This document shows, in pieces, positions 22,183 through 34,048 of a DNA stretch of 64,000 nt. The stretch spans positions 1 through 64,000 of the forward strand of contig MU404123.1 in NCBI GenBank assembly GCA_022695795.1, in the 5' to 3' direction. Within the stretch, counting starts at the first letter, position 1; every line of letters starts with the position of its first letter. A model generated the notes under the pieces. That model saw nothing but the letters and a program-made list of their open reading frames with translations, had not been told where the DNA came from and searched no databases. Made by a program: the position numbers and the translations under genes. The DNA comes from Biscogniauxia marginata. Taxonomy: Eukaryota > Ascomycota > Sordariomycetes > Xylariales > Xylariaceae.

Positions 22183-24891
22183 ATGGCCCCGCCGAATGAC
22201 GATGAAACTGCAGAACCTCCCTCGGCCTCACCAGCCTCTCGCCGGCTGCCCACAAGGGTGAATAAGGCCTGCCGTAGGTGCCGTCGGAACAAGAGCAGGG
22301 TATGTGTTCTATCTCACCGTGATGCTCGGGTGTTCGCTCACGGCGGCCGGTAGTGCGATTCCTTCCGTCCGTGCTCTCTCTGTTTACGTGCAAACGTAGA
22401 TTGTCAAGCAGCAGAGCCCGATAAGCCCCCGAGCCCGACTCCACAGTCTCGTGCTCAGCGCCGTGGGTCAAACTTGCGAAAGTATGTCCGCTCGTTTTTT
22501 CTCGGGCCTTGGGTAGTCGGACTGACCTTGTCTCTCTTATAGGCGGCCTCGGTCTCGGAGCAGGAGTAGTGGCCGCCGCTCGCCACCCGAGTCCCGAGCG
22601 AGGCAATCCACCGTCTCCGAGCACAATGCAAGTGAGACCGTTGCACCACAGCCCTGGACCGCCGACTCCCCGGTGCAGTCGGACCCTCCGGGCTCATGGG
22701 TACCCGTAGATTATGCCGAATCCGAGTCGGCCATGGGCATTGCCCGGAAGGTATGAAATTCATCTTTGAAGTTTGTTCAACATTGCTGACTGGAAGCCGG
22801 GGATAGATTTACAGGCTAGGGAGTCAGAATATCGATGATCATATGACATCTGCCATTCCAGATGGAGGTAATGGTACTTGGACTACTGAACGAAGGCGTG
22901 GCGACAAGCGGCAGCCAATATCGGCGATCCTACGCAGCCGATTCCCTAATCCACAACTGATCAATTCGTTATTGGAAGACTACTTCGACGCGGTTCATTG
23001 GTTTTCTTTGGTGATATATGAACCGAGATTTCGGCAACGTCTATCCTCCATCGCAGACGGCTACGCGTATCCTTCGGACGAGTCTTTTCTAACCTTGTTG
23101 TCGATGATTCTATGCATGGCCGCTTGGTATCGCTCGAAACGTACTAACCAGGATGACAGCAAAGAATGGTCTAGCGACCTGTTACAGATCGTCGAGTCCC
23201 GCCTCGTCCAGCTAATGGACCAGCGTTCAATTGCTGCCGTGCAGACCTGTATTCTACTAGGATCCCATCATGTATACCATGGTAGACCGAACTTGTCATT
23301 CGCGCTTTTAGGTGCTACCATTAAGATCTCCCAAGCGATGGGCCTACACCGAAAGGTAGAAGGAGGGGATCCTCACGAAAACGAAGAACGTAAAAGGGTC
23401 TGGTGGACGGTATATACTTGGGATAGGTATAGCCTCATATTGCCATATTATAAGAAGATTGACTGACCAGCCAGGTTTGCGTCTATTTCATACGGGCGGC
23501 CTTTGAGTATAAATGACGAGGATTTTACCGTTGGGATGCCGGCTGAATTCTCCGAATCGCCATACTTTGTCCGGCAATCTGACGAACGAGACGAGACAGG
23601 AATCGTCTACTCGTCTTATCAGAGAGAACTCAACAAGATGTATCTCATTGCGTCTCCTGTCCTGAAGACTATATTCGGCTCTCTCGCAACACCAACTTCA
23701 AAACAACGTTTCAGTTCCGACTTCGCTTCGCTTGTCAACGAGGTGACCCAGAAACTGACTGCCTGGCGCCACCAACTTCCTCCATACTTGATGTTGGACC
23801 TCAGCCAAGATTATCAGCCCGAAAATAGCGGATGGAGCACTAGGGCTCATGTCCTGCAGTCCCTTTCTCTGCAATTAACATTCGATAACCTCATGATAGT
23901 ACTGTATCGGCCTTTTTTGTCACGAAAGGTCGAACATTTATCTATGAATGTTTCTGGAACGCATGCCCATGTGCCCGAGATTACTGAACCTTCTGGTCAA
24001 TTCCAAACAGAAAACCTAGCCTCGCAGGCGAACAACATATCCGTACACGATCACGTGTCACCAATGAGCGAAGCTACGGCAAGCTCGGAATATTGGTGGA
24101 GCGCGGCGGTAAGAACAGCGCATGTGACCGAACTACCCCAGCTTGCCCAGATTGCTACCGACAGCCACCTTGTCGCATTCATGGCCATGAACCTATTCAA
24201 CGCGGCTATAGTTTTAATATCTCTAGCTCTTTCTGACCCACTCTCCGACAGAGCTCAAGGAGCTAAACGCTCGATAACCAGGGTTTTTCGCCTACAGGAG
24301 CTGCTAGGTCAGCGATCGGCCCTCTCTCGACAAAGTAGCGTTGTACTAAAGAACCTAATCTATTTACTGCTCCGTCGGGAAGTGGAGGCCATGCTTGCCC
24401 CTGTCCCAGCCGCATCTACCCAGGCTGGGCTTCACATGGAGCAACAGCCACTCGCATCCTCAAATGCTGTCGTTATGTCAGTAGGGGATACACTCCGTCT
24501 TCCCCTAGAGGCAGCCTTGAGTACGTCAGACCAAGTAGCCTCGGGGCAAACTTGGTCAAATCTGAGCAGACGTCAGCGTCTCAACGAGAGCTTGGCCTCG
24601 GTGCAGAGAGGTAAGGAGGTTTCCCCCTCCCTCCGATCTCTGCCCATCGCTGATTATCCCCTTGTAGTGTTCCCACCATTCCAAGATCAACAGCTGCAAT
24701 CTGACGCCATACTGACACCGAATAATGGGGGCATGGAAGACGGCACAATACGGCTGCCACAACAGCAAATGTGGCAGGGCTCCTTAAGCCAATCGGGAAA
24801 TTATACTCAGCCGCAGACTATGAATCATGAAGAAGGAAATGACCTATTCTGGCTCTGGGATGTTACCTGGGATGCAGGTTATGGGCAGTGA
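22183..24891 (+). CDS. Zn2Cys6 transcription factor with Fungal_trans domain
   Basis: Five exons: 22183-22299, 22354-22481, 22543-22750, 22807-23426 and 23475-24891; 829 aa, all phases consistent. The zinc cluster has Cys at 30, 33, 40, 46, 49 and 56 (CRRCRRNKSR | CDSFRPCSLC...C). The first intron falls between the third and earlier cysteines, a common position. A basic Arg/Ser linker follows. The middle-homology region shows AVQTCILLGSHHVYHGRPN, RKRVWWTVYTWDRFASISYG and RPLSINDEDF, the hallmark of fungal-specific transcription factor domains. The fourth acceptor was placed at 22806 because it restores IYRLGSQNIDDH in frame; the AG at 22814 would cause a stop. The position between a polyol dehydrogenase and a sugar transporter suggests it controls them. 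It does not match XlnR in its zinc cluster. Confidence 0.92.
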
Positions 24892-25641
24892 ACCATTCAC
24901 CCGGGTCTTGATTGACACTGCCATTACAGACACAGACAGACCAACAAGACCTTATTTCGAGTATTATACGACCACATGAAAAACTGAATCGGACAAGTTA
25001 GTACCTTGCATTGCATACAAAAGATGATCCTTGCAGGAAAAACCACGTGGAGAGCAAACCCACCCATTAATCGAACCACCAACCATTGTCATCAAGACCA
25101 TTTTGCTTGCTTATGTAGTGGATTTCAAATTCTTGGATGACATGATCACGCCACGTTGTGACTCGTACATAATCTTGATTCGGTCTCGAACAGACGCCGA
25201 GCGCGATCTCCTTTACTCCATGACCCGCTTACTGTAGGCACGTGCCGCAACCCTCCCTCTTCACCTACATTTGAGTGTTCCGGCGGATCGGTCCCGACGG
25301 AATGCGTATCACCCCTACAACTAGCGCCCCACGAAACCCACATCCTTGGTAAGTAATACTTCCCCGGATTCAACCCATTATGGCCACTCTCTCGCGTAAT
25401 GACGGTATTTGCCGGCCAGAACTCACCATGCGGAGGAAGATTCCATCAGATCTCTGGGAACGCTTCCCCTTGGGGAATGATGAGGGGAGTCTCGGAGATG
25501 GTCATGGCTTTCTGGGGATGTGCTACTGAGCCAATATAAGTATTCCGGGGCCCCGGATTGCCTGTGTCAGAAGGGAGAACATTGCGCATCCCGTATTCAT
25601 ACCAGAAAACCGACAGAAGTGTCAACATACCGGCTGCGAAA
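24892..25641. other. intergenic region (promoter of sugar transporter)
   Basis: 750 bases between two same-strand genes. Only unsupported short ORFs occur (25031-25237 +, 25146-25373 -). The 84 bases before the transporter ATG are open in frame but have no ATG. Confidence 0.5.
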
Positions 25642-27409
25642 ATGGAGAAGCCACCAGCACCAACACTTTTGGAGTCTGCTCCCACATCCCAGGCTAAGGA
25701 TAGCCTCCCACCAGTCCATGTCTCATGGATCGAGTCAAAACTTAAGCCAAAGACAGTTTCCCGCCGTTATCCATTCAAAGGAAAGCCTCTTCTTTGGATG
25801 ACATGCGCGTTCGGAAGCTTGGGTGACGCGTTGTTCGGCTATGACCAAGGTATGCTCCTCCCACCCAAAGTTCCCCAGCTCAGGTTCAGGTCTTTAACCA
25901 CAGTTTAGGTATCGTTGCGGGCTTGTTGGTAAACCCCGTGTTTATCGCGAGATTTTTCAAGGACTACGGCGGTGCCGATGGAACGACCGATAACATCGAC
26001 CCGACCATCACAGGTATTCTTGTGGCGTGCCTTCAGCTCTCGGCTGCTGTCGGTTCCCTCATCGCTGGTCGTCTCGGTGATATAGTTGGGAGAAAGAAGT
26101 GTGTCCGTTTCGGCGGGTTCATCTATTTTGCCACTGCCTTCATCCAAGCGTTTGCGCCGGACTTTGCCACTTTCGTAGCTGGTCGAACACTTCAGGGTTT
26201 GGGTGTCGGTTTTCTCTCTATGACCGTTCCTGTCATCCAGACTGAGATCGCTGCGCCACATCACCGTGGTCTCATGGTTGGTATCGAGTACACCTTTCTC
26301 ATCGGAGGTTATGCCCTCTCTACGTGGGTGGACTATGGTTTCTACTTCCTGATTCCGAGGAACGAGTCCTGGCAGGGCCCTTATTTCATCCAAATGGGCT
26401 TGGCTTTTATCCTGTTTGCCATGTCCTTCATTCTCCCTGAGACGCCTCGCTGGCTGGCCCGTAATGGCTTCCCGCAAGAATGCCTCCAGACTGTTGCGGA
26501 CCTACATACACCCGATGGCAACACAGAAGCTCCTCATGTGCAGCAGGTCGTGTTGGAGATCAACGAGGCTGTGCGCTATGAGGCAACACTGGGGCAGTCG
26601 TCGTGGCGGGAGATGTTTACACGCTATCGAAAGCGCACACTCGTTGGCATTACAGCACAAGCGTTCGCCCAGCTCAACGGTATCAACGTTGTATCCTTCT
26701 ACTTGCCGACTGTGCTAGCCGCAGCGGGACTCAGTGAGGAGAAGTCCTTGCTCTATACCGCGGGTAACTCAATCCCCTATGTTGCTGCCACGATCCTTAC
26801 CTGGTGGTTGGCCGACAAATGGGGCCGACGTCCACTTCTAATTCTTGGCGGTAAGTTAACAAAACATCAGCTTCCAATTATATAATATATCAGTCAATCC
26901 TGTTCATGCAGTCCCTAACAGATTGAAAACCAATAGGTATCCTTATGGCTATCGCCCTCAGCATCGTCTGCGCCTTTACTCAAGCACACATTGCCGATCC
27001 TAATGTACGCGCCCATGGCATCTATGCTTTCGTCGTCATCTACAATGCCATCTACGGCTTTACCTGGGGCCCTATCCCTTGGCTCTTGCCTGCAGAAATC
27101 TTCCCACTGCGCGCGCGTAGCAAGGGCATGGCGCTGGCGACTTGCTCCAACTGGCTCTTCAACTTCGTGATCGGCATGTCTGCGCCGGAAGCCTTCGCCG
27201 GCATCCAGGGCTATTACTACGTGATAATTGCGGGATTCTGTTTGATTTCCGTCTGTCTGGCGAAGTTCTACTACGTCGAGACTGCGAACCACACGTTGGA
27301 GGAGGTTGCGGTTGCCTTCGGAGACAAGGCCTTCGCGGATGACGATGAGCTCGTCATTGCACAGGCTCATCTGACCCGTGTGACAGAGGATAGCAGGGTT
27401 GCTTTATAA
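25642..27409 (+). CDS. MFS sugar transporter
   Basis: Three exons: 25642-25849, 25909-26850 and 26937-27409; 540 aa. Both introns are phase 1 and fall in glycine codons (GYDQ|G and LILGG). Sugar-porter signatures are in order: FGSLGDALFGYDQG in the first helix, GRLGDIVGRKK between TM2 and TM3, QGLGVGFLSMTVPVIQTEIAAPHHRG, PETPRWL at the end of TM6, and QLNGINVVSFYLPT in TM7. DKWGRRPLL and TWGPIPWLLPAEIFP with RARSKG follow. Twelve helices are expected at the plasma membrane. It probably imports a hexose, pentose or polyol by proton symport; the neighbouring polyol dehydrogenase and regulator favour a pentose or polyol. Length and termini are normal for the family. Confidence 0.93.
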
Positions 27410-27997
27410 ATGGAAGTTGATTAACAGCGTCGTTGAGCGAAATTTGATGGAAATTAGCTTTGGTTTATGCTGTTTGTTGCCATATATGTATAGTGGTCTA
27501 TACTCCATTCCACGCCAGGGAATTACGCCTCGATGAATCAAAAAGTTGTGAGTTATCAGGTACTTCTCGTATTATGATTAAGTTCATCATTACTATAACC
27601 CCAAGGTCTCATCCTTGATAGAGAGTATCGTATGCGAAGGTGACCGGCCCAGCTAACCAACACGGTTCAAGCACGTTTCACATCCCGAAGCCGATTATTT
27701 CCACAAGCCTTCGTAGGGAATCGCGGTATTCCGTTGAGCTGTAATTATAATCCATGCCGAATTTATTTTCGCGTCGTACGAATAGTTGCTAGAAAAAGGG
27801 TCGGGAAATTCATTATCCAAACTTGGATTACACTTCGTCCGTCCGATTACTTGATTGGCCCATACGCTGCAGGTCAACAAGGGAGGAAAATCGGCCATGT
27901 GTTGGTAAGACCTATAACCCCGTACAAACCGATAATCAAAAAACGAAGACAGAAGACTAGGTTGCAATCCTAGTTAGCTAGGAAGCATCAGGAGTTG
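27410..27997. other. intergenic region
   Basis: 588 bases between the transporter and the disrupted tRNA copy. ORFs of 79-90 codons on both strands (about 27695-27973) overlap each other and show no domain. Nothing else is seen. Confidence 0.5.
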
Positions 27998-28136
27998 AGC
28001 CCGACACGGGGATTGAACCTATTGATGGTAATCCAGTATCGACGTTGATTTCGCAAATAGCTGTGTATTGGACCAGCTACTGACCTGAAACCTTGAGATT
28101 AAGAGTCTCACACTCTACCGATTGAGCTTACTGGGT
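27998..28136 (-). pseudogene. disrupted tRNA-Lys (CTT) gene
   Basis: On the minus strand a D arm (GCTCAATCGGTAGAGT) is followed by a perfect 5-bp anticodon stem, TGAGA/TCTCA, around loop CTCTTAA. The anticodon CTT (plus-strand 28101-28103) indicates lysine. About 66 extra bases then intervene before a T-arm-like GGTTCAATCCCC and an acceptor 3' strand TCGGGCT. The extra segment lies after the anticodon arm, not at 37/38 where nuclear tRNA introns occur, so it should not be a normal intron. The acceptor stem is also mismatched (ACCCAGT versus TCGGGCT). Best read as a pseudo-tRNA interrupted by an insertion. Confidence 0.65.
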
Positions 28137-28565
28137 AAGGGGACCAGATCATGCCCTAGCGGATGGAAATACTTGGGTATTAGCTTATCGTTTCTTTTAG
28201 ACCACGTATAATTTTGGAGGCCGGATAGGAACGACATAGCTCCCTCCCCTTAATTGTACTGGGAGCGTTGGACATGTGTTTGAACTGCACTTGGCGTGGC
28301 TCAATGTTGTATATGGTTTTAGGATGCCAGTAGCATACCAGTGCCGACGACATAGGCCAATCGTAACTGGTAATTCAACTAGGAGTCCTAAATAGGGTGG
28401 AATTCAAGTGGAATATGAAGGTGCTTCTTGTTTCTACATATTTCGGTAAATTCGTGGTTCTATTTTTATATCTAAATATCGATAATTCGGCTTATTGCCT
28501 TTTTTAATACATTCGACAGTCCATGATGGCCATCTACGTGGGCCGGGCTCATCGCTCGAGTATAT
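28137..28565. other. intergenic region
   Basis: 429 bases between the tRNA relic and the 3' end of the phosphate symporter. AT-rich towards 28430-28510. No feature supported. Confidence 0.5.
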
Positions 28566-30698
28566 CTAGGCAAAGTGAGGCGCGTTTATGAATAGGCCCA
28601 TGAGTACTCCTCCCAGAGTGCCAGCAATGGGAATGGTCATAATCCAGGACAGAAGGAGGAGGCCAACTCGTTGGAAGTTGACCGCCTTGAGAGTTCCATT
28701 GCAAAGGCCAACACCCACGGTGGCGCCAGTGATACACATAGAGGTCGAAACCGGAAGCGAATACTGCGAGAACACGAGGACAGTGATCGCGGCTCCCATC
28801 TCCATAGAAGATCCTACAGAATAAGCAGGTTAGCAGGTATTAAAGCTGCTGGGATTGTGAATGCGACAAACCTCTGCTGGGTGAATGATATGTGATTTTA
28901 TTGCCCATGACTGTTTGGTTTTAGTTAGCGATAACCCCCCGGGTATCTGTGTTGATTGGTACGCACCCTTCATAATGTTATATCCATACGTGACAAGACC
29001 AAGAGATATAGTTGCCGAGAGTACGGCGAGCTGCCACACGGGAACGGGAGCCTTGGCTGCGGCAGCGTCGCCAGTAGACCAGGCCGCATAGATAACGGCC
29101 CAAGGACCGGCCGCATTTCCAATATCGTTAGCGCCGTGCGCGAAAGATGCAGTGCAAGCGGTCAGAATCTGGACGAAGGAGTAAGTGTGCTCGACTTCGT
29201 TGGGGTACTTTTCCGCATGGGCGTATACCCGTTGCATCCGGTCGCCCTCGGGGGTGCCGGCAATACCAGATTGCGCGGCGTGAATATCGTAGTGGAGACC
29301 GTAGAGTAAACCGCAGACAATCATGGCCGGCACGCGCTTTGCAACGACCTTGAGGTTGTGAAGCTCGTAGATCGCGCCAGCCCCCATGGGGTTATCCCGA
29401 AGCGTGCGCATAGCCCAGCCGAGAGGGCCACGCTTCTTCAGAAGTTTCGCATGCAGCTTGTTCTCTCCCTCTGTAACAATGTCTTTGTAAGTCGTCTGTT
29501 TAGCCTCGTTTATTACAAGTTTCTTCTCGTTGTCCTGACTAGCCCCGATTTCGTCCCGCGTGGTATCGGATTCCACGAGGGATCCCGGGGAGCGAGTGGA
29601 CGATAGTTCCTCCTCGTCCTCTTGGACTACGGCGTAGTTAGGAACGGCCGCCTTGTCGCCTTCGGCTAGGACCGGGCGTTTAAACAGCAGAGGGCCCTGA
29701 ATAAACATCCACCATTTGACGGAGTGACTAAATGAATTTGAAAACTCGTTAGTAAAGTTATATTACGGATCACGAAAGATCTATAATTTCTTCGTCGAGT
29801 TCACCATGGACTAAATATTCCAGCCTACATGACCTAGCACTCGCCATGGGTGGAGTTAGAAGTAGAAAGTGGAATACGTACTCCCTTCTGATAACCTTCG
29901 AGTGCACATAGGGAATGAAGAATATAGCCGACATGAGGCACAGACCGCCACCTGTACCCATTGTGACGGCAGCAATATACCAGCCAGGCCGCTCTTTCAG
30001 GTTGAGGTTGGGCGAGCCCTTGTAGACGATGGATAACGTGCAAACAGTACCGGCGATAAGGAAGAAGAACGGAGACGTCCAGACGGCCCACTGCACAGGA
30101 TTCTTGCGCACATGCACAATGAGCTTAATGAGCATGAATATAGTAGCGCCGAACCCGGCAGAGATGAGAGGAGCCATGCCCAAGCCGGCGAAGATGGCAC
30201 CGAGTCCCTTACCGCCGTTCCAGCCCCATTGAACCTCAGAGGCGCCAACAGTAGCGACACCAACACCAGCAACGGCCGAAATAAGGGAGTACGTTGACGA
30301 GACATGAGCAGAGTGTCGTGTACACCACATCACCCAGGTCGATGCAGCTGCGAGCGCGCAGGTAAACGCGAGCATCTGAACTCCTGGGTTCTCGCGGAAG
30401 GCCGTAACGGGAATGATGCCGTTTTTTATGGTCTCGGCCGTTCGTGCGCCGACTGTAATGGCCCCGAGCATCTCAAAGATAGTGCCGAATATCATCGCCT
30501 GCCTATACGTGATAGACCTCGACGAGACACTGGTCGCCCAGGCGTTTGCCACATCGTCTGTTTTGTTTCAATAAGCACGCGGGGGTTACCCAATTGAAGG
30601 ACGAGCTACTGCTACTCACTTGCACCATTGTTATAGGCATCGAGCATGGCAAACAATGTGCCAATCACAAAGACGTAGGTATATTCGTCGAGCGCCAT
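28566..30698 (-). CDS. PHO-4-type sodium/phosphate symporter (PiT family)
   Basis: Five exons: 30698-30620, 30557-29882, 29727-28967, 28910-28872 and 28813-28566; 600 aa, all phases agree. PiT transporters carry inorganic phosphate with Na+ or H+ across the plasma membrane. The duplicated PiT signature is visible. The N-terminal copy spans the first intron (AYNNGA|NDVANAWATSVSSRS). The C-terminal copy is SFAHGANDIGNAAGPWAVIYAAW. Around ten helices flank a charged central loop (about residues 270-360: DEEELSSTRSPGSLVESD). Exon 4 is only 39 nt and restores the conserved stretch VMGNKITYHSPSRGSSMEMG. Without it the protein would be out of frame. The first exon encodes MALDEYTYVFVIGTLFAMLD. Resembles Neurospora PHO-4, which is induced by phosphate starvation; no PHO regulatory site was identified here. 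Confidence 0.93.
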
Positions 30699-33600
30699 GT
30701 TGACGAGAGGAGGCTAACAAGCTTTAGTCGATAATTGGAAATAGACACCTCGTGCGCGTGGTAGCGAGAAACGCAGAGGGACAGAGTGCGACATAAAACC
30801 CTTTTATGTGACTTCTGCAAATCCCAGTCCCAATCCACGTGCCCGCGGATGCTCGTAAACGTACGGCCTCAGATCCCTTGACATTCAACGGCTAGAGCCC
30901 TTCCCTGCGTACGACCAGAAGTAGACGAACAAGTCGGGGGAAACGACCAGCCCCGTTTACGTCTAACCATGTCTTTTTATGCCACGTTCTTATGTGAACG
31001 GGTATGATTCGCGCGCGGCGGCCGTCGAACGCCACATTTCTTACAAGCATCATAATGCTTGTCAGCCAGGCGGTTCTACCTCGAACTTGGATTTTGCCTT
31101 GACGTCGTGGGAGCCACCGAAAAAAAGCAGAGGCGGCCCGAGATATCGAACTTGGCGGCAGCTTGGCGGCATCTTAATATATACACAAGTTTGCGAGGCC
31201 GTGTGGGGATTTCCCTGTCGTTCGAGGTTGAGGCTCTTGGCGAGCCTCGGCTGCATATGAGACGTCAGCCTATGAGAGTTGCTGACTTCACCACGTGTGT
31301 GATGAAGTCTTTCCCTATGGCTGATCCAACGCCAAGCCTCGTCAGACCCAAGGCCCTGGTTTCGGTCAATAGCGTGAGAAAAGAGCAGTTTTCTAGATTC
31401 TATCGGTCCATTGAGAACATATATTTCCCATGTGATTTCCGTTCTAGAAGATGAATCGAGAATGACATACAGTATCTGTATCGCGGGATCTGGGAGTTGT
31501 CGTCTTGCCTTTACTAGCGTAGCGTCGGCGATCCCATGCCTAGTGAAACTAGTAAACAATGTAGCACACGGACGTAGGTAAATTAGGCTCTCGAGGTAAC
31601 AATTACATGGTTTCCTACGATCCAAGTGAAACATATGAGCCAAACATTATTCCATTCCTGAAACACGGTTTGGCAAAGAGATATTTTTGGCATTACCTAA
31701 TTCTGAGGAACGTGTGTGCAGTGACGATCCCGTGTTGGCGTTTCATGCTTCCAAGACTACCTACCTGCATATATTACACACTTTCTTATTAGCTCCCCAT
31801 ATAATTATGGTTTGTCCCCTCTGAGTCGTATAGACGTAACTGGTACCTGCATGATATCCTTTCATTCGACAAGAAATAGAGTTTCACTCTGATACACAGG
31901 CTGGTAACGTAACCTGTATACAAAGCTTGGAATAATATATTTAGCATTTTTTTTCCACCTGTGCCTACCGAGCACTTGCTTCATAGAATCTGGGCAAGTC
32001 TCCCAATAGTGCATATACGCATGATTGAAACTCACCGAAGGCTTAGCATATCTTTATTTTTATTTTTATCCTATTGTGTAGTACGTCCACATTGACAGAA
32101 ACTTGACCGAGGTTTCTCGGCTCTTGAAATTCAAACTGTAAGTGGACTCATGCCAGCTTTATGATATCACCTGCTCAAATGGAATCATCAGGTTTTCATA
32201 GTTTCAGTTTAGTAGCAGCAGGTAATTAAATCATGTTGTGACTCGTGAAGCCAGAATAGTTACTTTAAAGGCGATGTATAGGAACCGTTGTATGTATTGA
32301 AAATGAGTTAAACAATTGAAAGAAATTGAAATGATGATCAGGCCCGGTGCTTTACTAAAAAAAAAGCTAGGTACGCTTGAAAAGAATGAAATAAGGAAGA
32401 TATCATTGATTGCAATAACGCGATTATAATTCCTATTGTATCGGTATATATCTCATAATAAACTATACATAAGGCATCTGGACTATTATCTAGTAGACAC
32501 TACACCAATAACCTCGGAGTGATAGCTTTGCTTTCGCCCCTGTCACAACTGGTGTTTTATCCTTTTCCTCATCTGCATATTTTGCTTGCAGTTGCTTTCT
32601 GAGAACGAGCTAATTTGGCTTGTCCTCCTCTAAAGATAAAGCTCAGAGGGTGTAGGCCCTATGACTGTCCTCCTGGATAGTTGCTGGAATAGGGCTTCAT
32701 TCTATGGCTGTGGTGACTTATAAATCGTAGAGTGCATGTTCTCAATCCTAACAGGGGTCTGTGTGGGTGCAGTCCCTATTATACATAGAATTCAATCAAT
32801 AATTAAGCTAGATGACGTTAAGTATTGGAGCCAACCTCAGACTGATTTTAAGGCACACAACGAAGTGAGTATCTACCTAAATTAATATTATGTATTGAGA
32901 TGGGACGAATATATGAGGATGGGATTGAATGTGTTGTTTCAAGGTGAGTCTAGGTGGGATGGGCGAAGCCCATCCCATATATATATAGATAGATACAGGA
33001 GATCAGGGGTCTTATAGCCCCGTATTTCAAATTATGAGGGTATTCTTTAATTCTAGCTCAAACCCCATATCTCATTCGTATGAACTACCGATAGATGATA
33101 TACATTAGGAGCAAAAGTCCATTCAGTTCTATGTCAATGTCCCATGATCCTCAAACTATAATTTACTATATTCCTTCCATCGTGTCTGTATCCCACAAAG
33201 CATTGTATTGGACCTCAAGGAGGAACCACTCACAGAGCTTATTATATATAGGATTCCGTGACATAATGAAAGCTTTATTATGTGGTGAAGTGATGCGAGA
33301 CGAACGAATCGTTCGTACCTACCTAATATAGGCACACAATACAGGTGTAGTCGACAACTTGTAACGTTCTACGGCCTCCCTCAATGCACATCTTTCTTCT
33401 GCAATAAGGGAAATATATTGTATCGCATGCGAACCCAATGAAGACAGATGCTATCCATGAGCCCCAGTCTCCGACACCCCTGGATATTGAAAAGTCTCTG
33501 TAATCTCCTTCAATCCAACCGAATTCTCCATCATCCATCAGACTCTCGTGATCTTCATCTTTAAATACTCTGATATCCGCAATCCTTTGTCTGTAATCAT

Positions 33601-34048
33601 TCACTGTTGTTCCCCACTCCATCTCTTGATGAGAAGTATCTAGAGCCTATACTTGGCCTATCTTGCTTGGTCTCTCCTGCGAAACTTCTACATAGAGGGA
33701 CTCCATATTCTTTATTTGAATCCCTTAGTAGGCAATGCCTCTCGCTTAAATATGCCTCAGACAGTCCTATAATGGGAATCCATCACTGGTGCTGGGTTTA
33801 TAAATGTTCATGAGTATAAATTTAAAGTACCCATAGACCCCTGGGCAAAGGATAGAATGCTCAAAGAGTGATGTTCCTTTTGTGTCGGAAAATTGTCGCT
33901 TATCCCCAAAACAGGTGTAGAATATTGGATCCATGTTTCTTCTCCATTCGCTCGAAGTGATTGGTCTCTCTTGCTCTGGTCTCGATCTTATCTAGAACAC
34001 TCCTCTCGTTCGCAAGTATGATCGCTTTCATGTTCCCTGATATGGGCC
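30699..34048. other. long gene-poor region
   Basis: 3.35 kb. Overlapping ORFs at 31059-31454 (+) and 31062-31643 (-) have no domain. A 99-codon ATG ORF at 33323-33622 (-) has a hydrophobic stretch (WIASVFIGFACDTIYF) but no recognised family. The 31.8-33.1 kb part is AT-rich and contains a short perfect hairpin (32955-32977). It may include old transposon sequence, but no transposase or reverse transcriptase pieces were recognised. Confidence 0.45.
32955..32977. repeat. perfect short inverted repeat (10-bp stem, 3-nt loop)
   Basis: TGGGATGGGC, then GAA, then GCCCATCCCA. It is followed immediately by a TATATATATA stretch. It lies in a region without genes, so it may be the end of a mobile element or a structured relic; the role is unknown. 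Confidence 0.8.

Noticed and set aside
22154..22763. Minus-strand ORFs of 156 and 102 codons
   Set aside because: They cover the three small 5' exons of the plus-strand Zn2Cys6 regulator, whose zinc cluster is unambiguous.
25905..26477. 190-codon ORF on the minus strand
   Set aside because: Antisense to the second exon of the sugar transporter; the plus-strand reading has clear MFS motifs.
31062..31643. 193-codon ORF on the minus strand overlapping a plus-strand ORF of 131 codons
   Set aside because: No domain, no splice structure, and two overlapping ORFs in a desert are what chance gives at this composition.
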